Shown here: one piece after another, positions 1-10,169 of the stretch
How the letters are laid out: every line of letters begins with the position of its first letter
Numbering within the stretch: the stretch's first letter is position 1
From: Chytridium lagenaria
Lineage: Eukaryota; Chytridiomycota; Chytridiomycetes; Chytridiales; Chytridiaceae
Direction: 5' to 3'
Length of the DNA: 64,000 nt
Assembly: GCA_025449115.1 (NCBI GenBank)
Contig: JAHLKC010000035.1
Span: 1 to 64,000, forward strand
Notes under the pieces: generated by a model
Seen by the model: the letters and a program-made list of their open reading frames with translations, nothing else
Told to the model about the DNA's origin: nothing
Databases searched by the model: none
Translations under genes and position numbers: made by a program

Positions 1-395
1 CAACGTCCAATGTTTTTGGCAATATATATAAACATACCGCCGCATACCGGCGTACACGGCGGACAACGTCCAATGCTTTTTGGCACACTAAATGAACATA
101 CCGCCGCATACCGGCGTACACGGCGGACAACGTCCAATGCTTTTTGGCACACTAAATGAACATACCGCCGCATACCGGCGTACACGGCGGACAACGTCCA
201 ATGTTTTTGGCAATATAATAAACATACCGCCGCATACCGGCGTACACGGCGGACAACGTCCAATGCTTTTTGGCACACTAAATGAACATACCACCGCATA
301 CCGGCGTACACGGCGGACAACGTCCAATGTTTTTGGCAATATAAAAAACATACCGCCGCATACCGGCGTACACAGCGGACAACGTCCAATGTTTT
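1..395. repeat. Tandem array, ~63-bp unit
   Basis: Six to seven head-to-tail copies of a 62-64 bp unit. Successive copies of 'caacgtccaatg' start at 1, 64, 128, 192, 254, 318 and 380. Each unit carries ccgccg ... cggcgg arms around 'taccggcgtacac', so it could fold into a hairpin. Variants alternate between 'ttggcaatata' and 'tttggcacactaaatga' linkers, giving a higher-order pattern. Short ORFs run through both strands only because the unit length is near a multiple of three; I do not regard them as genes. Confidence 0.9.
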
Positions 396-1214
396 TTCGC
401 ACAATAAATAAACATATCGGCGTACACGGCGGTACACGGCGGACAACATCGAATGTTTTTTGGTGACAATTTCATCAGCTCATTTGATGCAGGGTACGTG
501 AGCCAAGCGTTGCGCATAACACTCAATCCATGCGGTTGAGCGCGAAAGGATGCTGTTACAACGCAAACTTGTTGCTACACATCTCAGCTAGCTGTGGTAT
601 CATGCGCGGGTCATAGGAGAGTAAAATGGCATAATACTGGGTATTCCGGTTCACTCCATAAATGTTCATACCGTCGCATACCGGCGTACACGGCGGATAA
701 CGTCGAATGTTTTTTGGTGACAATTTCATCAGCTCATTTGATGCAGGGTACGTGAGCCAAGCGTTGCGCATAACACTCAATCCATGCGGTTGAGCGCGAA
801 AGGGATGCTGTTACAACGCAAACTTGTTGCTACACATCTCAGCTAGCTGTGGTATCATGCGCGGGTCATAGGAGAGTAAAATGGCATAATACTGGGTATT
901 CCGGTTCACTCCATAAATGTTCATACCGTCGCATACCGGCGTACACGGCGGATAACGTCGAATGTTTTTTGGTGACAATTTCATCAGCTCATTTGATGCA
1001 GGGTACGTGAGCCAAGCGTTGCGCATAACACTCAATCCATGCGGTTGAGCGCGAAAGGGATGCTGTTACAAAGCATACTTGTTGCTACACATCTCAGCTA
1101 GCTGTGGTATCATGCGCGGGTCATAGGAAAGTAAAATGGCATAATACTGGGTATTCCGGTTCACTCCATAAATGTTCATACCGTCGCATACCGGCGTACA
1201 CGGCGGATACGCCG
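396..1214. repeat. Tandem array, ~255-bp unit, three copies
   Basis: After a degenerate bridge (396-451), three copies of a 254-255 bp unit start at about 452, 706 and 961. Each ends with one copy of the core used in the upstream ~63-bp array, so the long unit probably arose by capture of unrelated DNA into the short array. The minus strand of each copy has an identical 74-codon frame, for example residues MSVMRNAWLTYPASNELMKL. It might be a fragment of a captured gene, but I do not recognise it. Confidence 0.85.
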
Positions 1215-1884
1215 GTATGCCGTCCATTTGGCTACTACATTTTTGATACAATAGCCTTTTTTATTTAAATATTGTATAAATTACGCTGGTATATTGTTTT
1301 TCACGTTTTTTTTACAACCCGCAAAGAATGGAGAATAACGTCGGTTGGTATACCGGCGGGTACTGGTGTAAATTTTTAATTGGAAAAGATATTGCATTTT
1401 ACATCGAATTGTGTACGACCGTAGCTAAGCGCATCCTACCGTCTTAGGAAAAAATCGTCGAAATTTTATTACTTGTCGTCGTTTTTGACCTCGGTATTTA
1501 TCCCACCAAACAGGCCACATTAATATACTTTTATACTATTTTCGTTTTTGTTAATCGGAAACTGGAAGTCTATTGAAGGGTGGAATTTTCTTTCCTTCTT
1601 GTCTCCTTCAACAGATGAAGGGGACTTGGTTGATAAGTGTTTCTTTTCGAGTACCTTTTCAACTTCATACTTTCATGTACCCGTTTCAACACCTACAATA
1701 ATATAACCCTTAGTTCGATAGTAGACAACGATGAGTATATTATTGCAGTGTATTCTGAAATGGTTAAGTATTTATATTGAAGGAACATTGTACGATAGAA
1801 ATCAATAACGCGAATAAAGAGAGAATATGGCTTAATTGTAAAAGTGTATTTATTAAATTGGATGCTATAAACAAGGTTATAACA
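1215..1884. other. AT-rich spacer, no gene seen
   Basis: No ORF with convincing composition, no splice-linked frames and no RNA gene seen. It separates the 255-bp array from the 166-bp array. Confidence 0.5.
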
Positions 1885-2327
1885 GATTTATCCGGCCTTT
1901 TTTTCGGAATTTACGTTCAAGTCTCCGACTGATATACGATTCATCCTTCGGAAGGCCAAAGTCATTGAAAACATAATTAATAAGGTGGTACAAGAGGTTA
2001 CCGAAACGCTCAGAAATGCTGTTATCTGTAGCTGTGCAAAATCTGAGCATGATTTATCCGGCCGTTTTTTCGGAATTTACGTTCAAGTCACCAACTGATA
2101 TACGAATAACCCTTCGGGAGGTCAAAGTCATAGAAAACATAATTAATAAGGTGGTACAGGGGGTTACCGAAACGCTCGAAAATGCTGTTATCTGTAGCTG
2201 TGCAAAATCTGAGCATGATTTATCCGGCCGTTTTTTCGGAATTTACGTTCAAGTCACAGACTGATATACGAATATCCCTTCGGGAGAAAGTCATGGAAAA
2301 CATAATTAATAAGGTGGTACAGGGGGT
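1885..2327. repeat. Tandem array, 166-bp unit, three copies
   Basis: 'gatttatccggcc' recurs at 1885, 2051 and 2217, a period of 166 bp, with small substitutions and indels. The third copy is truncated and runs into a gtc/att-rich simple repeat (2326-2385). Plus-strand frames are open across the unit, but codon content is shared only with the repeat, so I treat them as non-genic. Confidence 0.85.
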
Positions 2328-2533
2328 TGTCGTCGTCATTGTCGTCATTTTCATTCTCATCCTCATTATTGTCATCCTCTATTGCTTTTAAAGCAAGTTC
2401 TCAGAAATTAAATAATATAGGTACCTGAGTCTGAAAGATAGGAAGGATCGAATGCAACCTGAGCAATGCGGTTGGGTCGCATCGGACTAATGTTGTCCAG
2501 TATGCTATTGCTACCTTGCTCCTCCATTTTTAA

Positions 2534-2785
2534 TTGTCAGCGAAAATGTTTTGTGTTGGATGCAGTATCAATGTTAGGGTGGAGAATAAGGAGGAGCTTG
2601 AACAACATATGCTTGACGCACACCATCTGGATTCAAGCGTTTGGCAATTTATGATGAATTTCCCGACAAAGGAGAGCTGGATAAACATGACTCAGGCAGT
2701 AACTACAAAAGGGGGTGGCTCGAAAGTGTTGGATTTGGCAAAAGGAGAGAGGTCATTGAACCTCTGGTGCTCTCCAACCCGATGA
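2534..2785 (+). CDS. Possible small C2H2-like zinc-finger fragment
   Basis: An open frame of 83 codons. The N-terminus carries a CVGC pair and, 14 residues later, H-x4-H (HMLDAH), a slightly long C2H2 spacing. No other domain is visible. The 3' end enters the dispersed repeat starting near 2750, so this could be transposon-derived or a fragment rather than a host gene. There is no sign of introns or of a longer protein upstream. Low confidence: the finger is the only support. Confidence 0.3.
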   Translation: MSAKMFCVGCSINVRVENKEELEQHMLDAHHLDSSVWQFMMNFPTKESWINMTQAVTTKGGGSKVLDLAKGERSLNLWCSPTR

Positions 2786-3178
2786 TCAGGCGCTTATGGC
2801 AGGCAATGAGTGATATTACCCTGTTCTAAGCTCTGAGAGGCAAACGAGAGCCCATGTTCCAAAAGGTGCCATAGTAGGGTGGCATGGAGACTTATAGCCA
2901 TCCCCGATCGCCAGGAGACAATCTGGTGCTGATATTGGTTTAGAAGCAAGGTAAATGATAATGAAGATACTAAACACATTCCCTCCTCCCTTAAATAAGC
3001 AGAATCTCGCGATCACTCACCCACACCATGGCCAAACAACAACAACATCACTTAGGTTCAGGAGTACATCCTGTCCCTAGGTGCTCTGTGGGGTTTAGGG
3101 CTTGAGCAACTCCTTTACTCTTCTCCCCTACCCCCTAGTTGAAGCTAGGTAGGAGGGATGGGTCAAGAGAAGATCAAA
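2750..3178 (-). mobile_element. Dispersed repeat, copy A (inverted relative to copy B)
   Basis: The reverse complement matches 44152-44420 over several long blocks: 'gatcttctcttgacccatcc' with the following 'ctagggggtaggg', 'cctagggacagg', 'cctaagtgatgttg' and the block around 'catgggctctcgtttgcctc'. Relative to copy B it has about 130-150 extra bases (roughly 2885-3030). The homology stops near 3178. It is an unclassified interspersed repeat, probably transposon debris. No terminal repeats or target-site duplications could be defined by eye. Confidence 0.75.
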
Positions 3179-3827
3179 GGAAAAAATATGAAAGACCCCA
3201 AGAGGGAAAAGAATGGAACGGGAACAAGAAAATACGAATAATGGCACGACGTCTATATAAGTGACGCATTCATGCCTCTTGGTGACGTTATCTTATAATC
3301 TCACATCTGGAGCTCATGACATCCGGGGTGTGGGACTATCCGTTGTAGATGTTAGCGTCGGGGGCGGTTGCGGACACGGCGTGGGTCAAGGCACAGTTGC
3401 AGTTGCAATTTGTCGGGGGGAATCTTGTTTCCGCAGTGGCAGCACGACGAATTGCCTGTACGAAGGGTGGGGTATGAATGACTTGATGATTCAGGGCCAC
3501 TTAACTTTGGAGGCTTTCTACCTCTACCTCCGCACCCGCCCTGAGTTTAATATGTCGCTATACCGCCGGAAGGCTGGTGGGTCTGGTTCGTCAACGTCCG
3601 CCGCGTTGGCCGTTTCGAGTTGACGTGTGGTACTGCGCTGGGTCTTGGTGGATTCGCCACACTGCAGGCTTGCGTGTTGGCCGGGTTGTTGCGTCGCATA
3701 CTTGCGCGCGAGGTTTTGCCATCCTGCATGCTTGCGTGCGCGGTGGGGCGTCGAGGGTCGAGCGGGGGTGTGGTGCGGCGCGTTCGCATCCGCGTCGGGG
3801 GTTGGGTAGGCGCAACGCGGTGTGGGT
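3179..3827. other. GC-rich spacer, no supported gene
   Basis: Open frames exist on both strands at 3260-3870. They are long because GC is high, they overlap each other antisense, and they show no domain. I see nothing else here. Confidence 0.4.
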
Positions 3828-4295
3828 AGGGGAGGTGAGATCCGAGTCCCGTGCCGCGCTTGGCGCCAAGGGGCTCCGGGATCAGCCTCTTGCGTTCTTG
3901 TGGCCTACACTGTTTCTCGCGTCTTTCACAGTACGCGTCATTTGGGTTACACAGTCGTGGAAAAGCGGGAACGGACTAAATTTCACCAACGATAGTCAGT
4001 GTATTTAGGAGTGAAAGAAGTTCGTAGTTCAACGAAGTTCTTTTATTCCTTTTTCTCCGACCCGTCTTGAGTGGTTTTGTGCTTCCCGTCTTCCCTCCCC
4101 AGCTCCCTTGTGTGTTTCTCGGTGTTTCTACGTTTCTCCGTTGTCTCTTCCGCCGTTTATGTTTGTTTGTTCATTATTCTTGTTATTGTAATAGAAGGGA
4201 GGCGAGATTCGAATCCCGTGCCGCGCTTGGCGCCGCGGGGCTCTGGTGTTTCTCGCGTAGTTTCACACTTTGGGGTTATACAGTCGGAAGTAAAA
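3828..4295. repeat. Diverged direct repeat with a pol III B-box-like core
   Basis: About 3828-3960 and 4195-4290 share the order: gaggtgagatccgagtcccg / gaggcgagattcgaatcccg, then gtgccgcgcttggcgcc, then tttctcgcg, then tttcac, then gggttacacagtcg / ggggttatacagtcgg. The second copy contains gattcgaatcc, which resembles a tRNA T-arm/B-box, so a tRNA-derived SINE is possible. No cloverleaf or A-box could be confirmed. Confidence 0.55.
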
Positions 4296-4331
4296 AGTCC
4301 TATATACAGCAAAATTTGTTTTCAACAAATC

Positions 4332-5201
4332 ATGAACAACAACAGTCTGGTATTACCAGATCATATCTTAGTGGAATGCTATCTCTTCCTCAAACTTCCA
4401 GAGATAATACGCCTGCGACTTGTAAGCTCAAATCAATGTCGCCGTATCGATTCACTCCTGGAACTTATATCCTTTGCTCGGCGGTACCTCCATGAAGTCA
4501 TTGAGAATGACAAGATCAATGAGTCATTGATAAAATACGGCGAAGTCTTCACCTCGGCTTTTGTACATCTACCTTCCAGCTTCACCGTTGCCCTTTTCGA
4601 AAAAGAGGGCTTCAAGGCCCGTGTGAGACTCACCGATCATCGAACTTTTTTTAACCCACACGACTTGGGTAAACCGTTCTTAGAAAAGGTTATTGACGGC
4701 CTTCGAGGAGCAGTTTTGGTCACCAAGCGGTTATTGCGGGAACCGAACATGACAATTTACCATCAGGACTATCAGTCCACACTTTCATGGGCTATCGGAA
4801 CGAACGACATGATGCTTTTTGAAGGCATCTTAAAGTACTTTGATAAGGTTGAAAAGACGAAGCAAAGAGAACTGCTTCGAAATCCCATGGCAAACGCATG
4901 TCGTTGGGATCGCCCGCACTTCGCTCGTCGCTTATTGCAGATCACCTCTGTTTCTTGTGCCGGCACTTTGGTCATTGATGCATGCAGGGGGGGAAGCATC
5001 GAGGTAATGGAGATATTGTTGACGGCTGGCTTGAAGCATCCATATGGCTCTGATTATAGTCTATTGGAAGCGGTAAAACGACATCACCCTTCTATGGTTC
5101 GCCATTTGATTCAACGGAAAGGTGTCAACCCAAATACTTCAGAAGTCATTGAGGCCATGGAGAAACGCCATTATGATTTGGCGAGTGATTTTTACCAGTA
5201 G
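4332..5201 (+). CDS. F-box protein with ankyrin-like C-terminus
   Basis: Single uninterrupted frame of 289 residues from ATG 4332. The frame stays open upstream to 4071, but that part translates the repeat, so the start beginning MNNNSLVLPDHIL is preferred. Residues about 7-40 look like an F-box (LPDHILVECYLFLKLPEIIR), expected to bind Skp1 in an SCF ubiquitin ligase. It is followed by SFARRYL, a motif shared with the paralogues at 45-53 kb. The rest is helical with ankyrin-like units (ACRGGSIEVMEILLTAGL; AVKRHHPSMVRHLI) that would contact substrates. It is the shortest and the only intact member of the family here. The F-box call is by pattern; substrate and pathway are unknown. Confidence 0.7.
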   Translation: MNNNSLVLPDHILVECYLFLKLPEIIRLRLVSSNQCRRIDSLLELISFARRYLHEVIENDKINESLIKYGEVFTSAFVHLPSSFTVALFEKEGFKARVRLTDHRTFFNPHDLGKPFLEKVIDGLRGAVLVTKRLLREPNMTIYHQDYQSTLSWAIGTNDMMLFEGILKYFDKVEKTKQRELLRNPMANACRWDRPHFARRLLQITSVSCAGTLVIDACRGGSIEVMEILLTAGLKHPYGSDYSLLEAVKRHHPSMVRHLIQRKGVNPNTSEVIEAMEKRHYDLASDFYQ

Positions 5202-5436
5202 AACGGTGCGTCCCAATTGATATTAATTTGTCAAACTAACCTAGCGGCTTTCTTTAAATAGAAAGAAGACCTTGGCCGATGAATCATTTTATTAATCTGC
5301 TGGATGAGAGAGTCTATGGCATCACTTTTCTCCAGTCTCCTGTAACGGTGTTTACGAAGATTTGGATATTTGGAAATAAACACTTTGAACTCGACGTCAA
5401 CGAAAAACAAAACGGAACGAAATGCAAAGTTTTTTT
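5202..5436. other. Short convergent intergenic stretch
   Basis: Lies between the 3' end of the F-box gene (+) and the 3' end of the LRR gene (-). No feature seen. Confidence 0.4.
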
Positions 5437-8400
5437 CTATTCAAAGATGATATGCCCCAATTCGTCAGGTACAGATCCTGTTAGCTGATTATTTGATAGA
5501 CGTCTATGTAAAAGATTTCTCGTTTTAATAAATAAGCAAATAGACAAACACCAAAAGCAAAATCAGTGCTTACAGTACTTGTAGGTTTACCAAACGACCC
5601 AACTCAGGCGGTATTGACCCTGTCAGTTGATTACTGTCCAACTTTCTATGAAAAAAAGTCAGTCAAGCCACATTAAGATCCAAGCTCTTACAATTCTCGA
5701 AGTGACTTTAACCCGCCCAATTGCGGAGGTATAGGCCCACTAAATTCATTCCGGTCCAGCCAGCTATAGTAAATTCAAATTCGCAAACAAAAAAATATGT
5801 TTAAGGCGTGAACTTTTAATGAAAAAGGCGGCAGAGAAAATAAATTATTCAGACTTACAGATACTGTAGCTGCCGCAGATCGTGAATAGCTTCCGCTAAT
5901 GGCCCTGATAACTTATTGTCGGACAGTTGCCTAACGAAAAAAGGCATAAGACCTTTGATAAGAACCAAAATATAAATATACGAACAAAACTTGAAGGCGA
6001 CATAGTCTCCGGAACGCGCGAGTATAGGCCCCGTTAGTTGATTGCCATCCAATTTACTGATAAACAAATTTCATTAAAAGCATTCACATTTAAAATAAAA
6101 GAAGTCAGAAAAACTATTAAATAAAACTTAAACTCACAGCTCTCGCAGTTCACCGAGATTGTCCCAATTTTCAAATAAAGGTCCAGATAACTGATTGTTC
6201 GAAAGACATCTGTAGCGAACTTAGAATATAAGCATGGCTATATTAACGCCAACAAGCCATTGGCACAGCTAAGATCATGAAAACTTACAGATACCGGAGA
6301 TTTTTAAGACGTCCAAACGTTCTTGGTATACTTCCCGAAAGATTATTATTGTCCAACATCCTATATAGCAAGTAGTAATTGTTAGGGTTGTGCAACAGAA
6401 TGGTAAAACTCACAGGGCTTGCAATTGCTGGAGTCCGTCTCCCCGAACGGGTCCGGTGAACTGATTATGAGACAAAATCCTACATGAAGATGATTAAGAA
6501 AGTAACGGAAGAAAAGAAGAAAGATAAACCATCATACAGTTCTCGGAGTTTACTTAAACCTCTAAAAGCTGGTATGCTTCCCGAAAGTTGATTACTATCC
6601 AACCGCCTATTAAAATAAAAGTTAACAAAAGATATCGTTTCTCCGAGACGTGGCCTAAAAAATGTAATAAATCAGAAAGCAAATACGTACAACTCTATCA
6701 GCTGCTTCAAGTTTTCAAGCTCGTCTGGTATGGACCCTGCCAAAGTCGTTCCGATCCAGCGCACTTATGCAAGGTTACAGAAACCAAATACTACAGATTG
6801 CGAGGAAGTTCACTTACAGATATTGCAGGTTATCAATTTCCCTAACGACGATGGAATAGATCCTGACAGCTGATTACGCCCAGCCTTCTGCAACGAGGTG
6901 ATGAAGTTAGAAAACAGGATAGATCTGATAACTAGCATAAAGACAAACAGAAGTCTCACAATTCCCATAAGTTACTTAAGCGATCGATATCTGCCGGTAT
7001 GGGTCCAGTGAGCTGATTGTCGGAAACCATCTGCAGCAAAGGTGGTAAAACGACCGTTAAAGCAAATTGGAAGATTTCATTATGGCCAAAGGGTTAACGT
7101 ACAACACCTGTAAGTTCCTGAGGAGCACCAGATCTGCAGGTATTGGTCCTCCCAGTTGATTATCATCAAGTTTCCTGTTATAGTTGTAACGATGATTAAC
7201 TTTTTTTAATTGCAAAGAAGGAAGAACTAGACTTACAAAACTTGTAGTGTACTTAATCCGCAGGTTGCTTGTGGTATACGCCCCGAAATTTGATTGCGGG
7301 ACAGCCATCTGTTGAGGTAATTATCAGGGTTAACTGAAGGCGACGTTCATTCAGAGTAAACGAAAACTCGGTTGTTGGTATCTGGAAATAGGGAAATTAA
7401 CCTACAGGTATTGCAGTTTCGTCAGAAGCGCTATACCTTCTGGTATACATCCAGACAATTGATTTCCATCCAGCCTCCTAAAACATCCGTAAGAACTAGG
7501 CAGAGCCAGTGACTTAAAAGAACATTAACTTACAACACTTGAACATTTTTCAATAGACTCAACTCTTCAGGGATCGGCCCTGATAGTTGATTGCTGTTTA
7601 AGTACCTATAATGCGTGATATGAACGTCAATAACAGCTACAAAAATCGCGTAACATACAGTTCTCGAAGGTTGCTGAGTTCCCCTAATTCTGAGTTTAGA
7701 AATCCCGTGAGCTCGTTATTTGACAACCATCTGTCAGAGTGTTAACGTTTTCTTCTTGACTGCGCTTAACTATGAAAAGTGATTTTCAATAAACTCAAAA
7801 AGACCCACAGATATTCAAGGGACGACAACCGCGACAACTCTTTCGGTATTGGTCCTGTCAGCTGATTGCAGTCCAGCTTTCTACAATCATCTTAATACGC
7901 GTCCCAATAGGCAAGATCGCAGCCTAAGCTTATAGAAAGACAAGAACTACTGACAGGTTCTGCAGGTCACGAAGATTTGCTAAGTCATGTGGTATTAATC
8001 CTGTTAGCTTATTGTTGTCGAGCCTCCTGCAATAAGGAACGCTGGTTAGCTAATTCTTAAAATCCGTATGAATGAATTTACAGCTTCAGGTTTCAAAACC
8101 GATGACAAAGTATGTACATACAGCTCTCGTAAGTGACTCAGTGATCCCAAGACACCGGGTATGGCTCCGGATAGTTGATTACGATCCAGTCTCCTACAAA
8201 GACGGAAAACATCCAACGATCAGAAGTGCTGATGGTGAAATCATGACATCCGTACAGTACTTGAAGGTTTTTGAGCCCCTCTAACTCTTGCAGTATTGGT
8301 CCGGATAGCCCAATAGCCGCCATGTCTCTTTCGTTATCGTGCGGTCAGAAAAGATAACCCATTGTCAAATTGAAGATGTCTCACATCTGAATGATGGTCC

Positions 8401-8605
8401 GAGGGGAGGACGAAGTGGACGAAGTGGGTGAAGAAGTGACAAAGAAGCGTTTGAAGAATGTTTTCTTGCAAAACTCGTCACATCCACATCTCAACGAACA
8501 GCCGAACTCTTCCAGACTTTCAGCTCCGCGAATGTCGTAGAGTGGGTTTGAGGTGAGCGTCAAGGCTCTTGACAAAGCCTTTCTTACGATTTCGAAATCA
8601 TCCAT
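5437..8605 (-). CDS. LRR protein made of ~21 single-repeat cassette exons
   Basis: Inferred exons (5' to 3'): 8605-8385, 8327-8256, 8193-8122, 8026-7955, 7880-7809, 7730-7659, 7605-7534, 7477-7406, 7308-7237, 7174-7103, 7030-6960, 6887-6818, 6763-6691, 6606-6538, 6479-6414, 6360-6289, 6209-6138, 6056-5982, 5930-5859, 5763-5692, 5645-5574, 5503-5437. Exon 1 encodes MDDFEIVRKALSRALTL and a Cys-rich stretch (CSLRCGCDEFC) with no signal peptide visible. Every later exon encodes one plant-type LRR (LDxNQLxGxIPxELxxLxxL). Most are exactly 72 bp and all introns are phase 2. Exons 6691-6763, 6818-6887 and 6960-7030 carry indels (73, 70 and 71 bp). Undoing these four changes gives exactly 574 codons, which supports the model. 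Probable role: protein-protein recognition. It is divergent from the LRR gene at 9020. Confidence 0.8.
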
Positions 8606-9019
8606 AATGTAAATATGTACAACTTTCAGAAAAAGAATACGACTAATTTATTTAACGATGGCGTGCATGCATACATTTACAGTATGTAGTATACCTTATA
8701 CCGTTTGCAGATGGAGCTTCTGAGAGTGAGAAATAGTATGCGAAAGCACACTTCAAGTTCTAAACTAAAGGGATGGTATTTACACATGTTGATTTACACA
8801 AAAAAGTTTAAAAATTATACACAAAAAAAACCAAGTGGAACAAGCCGTTTTCCATAGTGAAGTTTTTACTTGACAGGTGCCTCATTCAGATTCTGTCAGA
8901 ACACAAGTGTGTCAAGGGCCTCTTGTTGCGAGGCACCTTGTGTAATGAGAATAACCTTATGCGATTCTACTTAAATGGGGACGAGTGTGGAGTGAGGTAG
9001 CAGGAACTTTCTTGTGTCA
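8606..9019. promoter_or_regulatory. Divergent intergenic region between two LRR genes
   Basis: About 410 bp between the start of the minus-strand LRR gene and the first coding exon of the plus-strand LRR gene; any promoters are here. An imperfect hairpin (gcctcttgttgcgaggc, 8919-8935) lies near 8.9 kb. A short upstream exon carrying a signal peptide for the plus gene might also lie here, but I could not find one. Confidence 0.35.
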
Positions 9020-10169
9020 ATGAGTCAGGAATCAGATTGTGCCATCGCAGCGTCGCTGTTTCCCGAAGCGAATTTCTCACCGTCAGAATGCTGCTTTGAA
9101 AGTAACAGAAATCGCTTTGTAGAGTGTCTGGATGACCGCATTCAACTCTTGTGAGCACACTCTCTATCTGCCTTCTGTTTTCTTGCTCATCAATACTTAC
9201 CATCCATCACAGATCCATCACAGGAATCCCGCTCCGAGGTGGAATTCCAAAGGAAATCTCAAGGCTTTCTAGCCTCATGTCCTTGTGAGTCAAACCCCCT
9301 CTTACCGTCGCCTTTTGCTTAATGCTCGATAATGTAGGAGATTGCGAAACACAAGTTTACCTGGAATAATACCTCCAGAGATTGGTCGTTTGGTGAACCT
9401 GTTCGAGATCAGGTTGTCCAATAACCAACTGACTGGTCCCATCCCAAAAGAACTGGAGAACAACGTCGCCCTCATGTCAATGTGAGTCTTTGTAATTAAA
9501 TGGAGAAGGCCTTAACCTGCATATATCAGATATTTCGACAATAACAGGTTATCTGGAGAGATCACGGTGGACTTTGGCAAGATGAACAAGCCTCTTCTGT
9601 AGGTGTACTTACACTTAAATCACTCTCTTTCTTGTTGGCTTGGCTGATGTATACGTTTTAGACGTCTAGAAAATAATTACTTTAGCGGCAGGGTGCCAGC
9701 CTCCGTTACTCTGCTCCAGAGCAGAACGTAAGTTCAATTCTTTAACTTGCACGGCTCTTTTTTGTTCTCATACTGAATATCTTGTTTCATTAGCATCAAC
9801 GGAAACTGCTTTAATGTTGAGGGTCTGAGTGGAAATAGTTTCTCCAAGTGGGTTTTTCCCCTTACGCTATCAACTGAAGTTTTAATTCTTTCATCACAAC
9901 GCTAACTCACTTCTTCAAGTCTCACTCAGCGAAGCGCGTCCGATTGCAACACGCCTCCTACAGCAGTGACCTTCCCAGCCATGACACAACCCGTCGTTGC
10001 CTTCACACCAAAAACCACCACCCCACCTTCCGAAAATTCAACAAGGCCTAATATTCCTGCTATTGCTGGTGCCGCGGTGGGCGTTCTAGTGGTTGTCCTG
10101 CTCAGCATTTTTGGAATTCATTTTTACAAGAAGAGCAAACGGCAACAACCTCCTACAAGCCAGCTTTAG
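9020..10169 (+). CDS. Membrane-anchored LRR protein
   Basis: Inferred exons: 9020-9150, 9213-9284, 9338-9481, 9530-9598, 9662-9727, 9794-9847, 9920-10169. They sum to 786 bp (261 residues) with no break and all introns are phase 2. The N-terminus has an LRR cap (SDCAIAASLFP, then ECC and VECLDDRIQL), followed by about five LRRs; the 144-bp exon holds two. A Thr/Pro-rich stalk (residues about 190-225) leads to one membrane segment (IPAIAGAAVGVLVVVLLSIF) and a basic tail, KKSKRQQ. This predicts a type I surface protein with LRRs outside. No signal peptide follows the chosen ATG, so a 5' exon is probably missing from this model. No kinase or other cytoplasmic domain is present. Confidence 0.75.

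Noticed and set aside
1..395. Possible CRISPR array from regularly spaced repeats
   Set aside because: Units are contiguous, near-identical along their full length and have no unique spacers; the organism is eukaryotic. It is a tandem satellite.
88..1251. Series of short proteins on both strands in the repeats
   Set aside because: Their frames follow the repeat period and are identical between copies; no initiation context or domain.
3577..4008. 143-codon GC-rich plus ORF
   Set aside because: Overlaps equally long antisense frames and the repeat copies; no domain and no splice evidence.
4195..4245. Complete tRNA gene
   Set aside because: Only a T-arm/B-box-like segment is visible; no acceptor, D-arm or anticodon arm could be paired.
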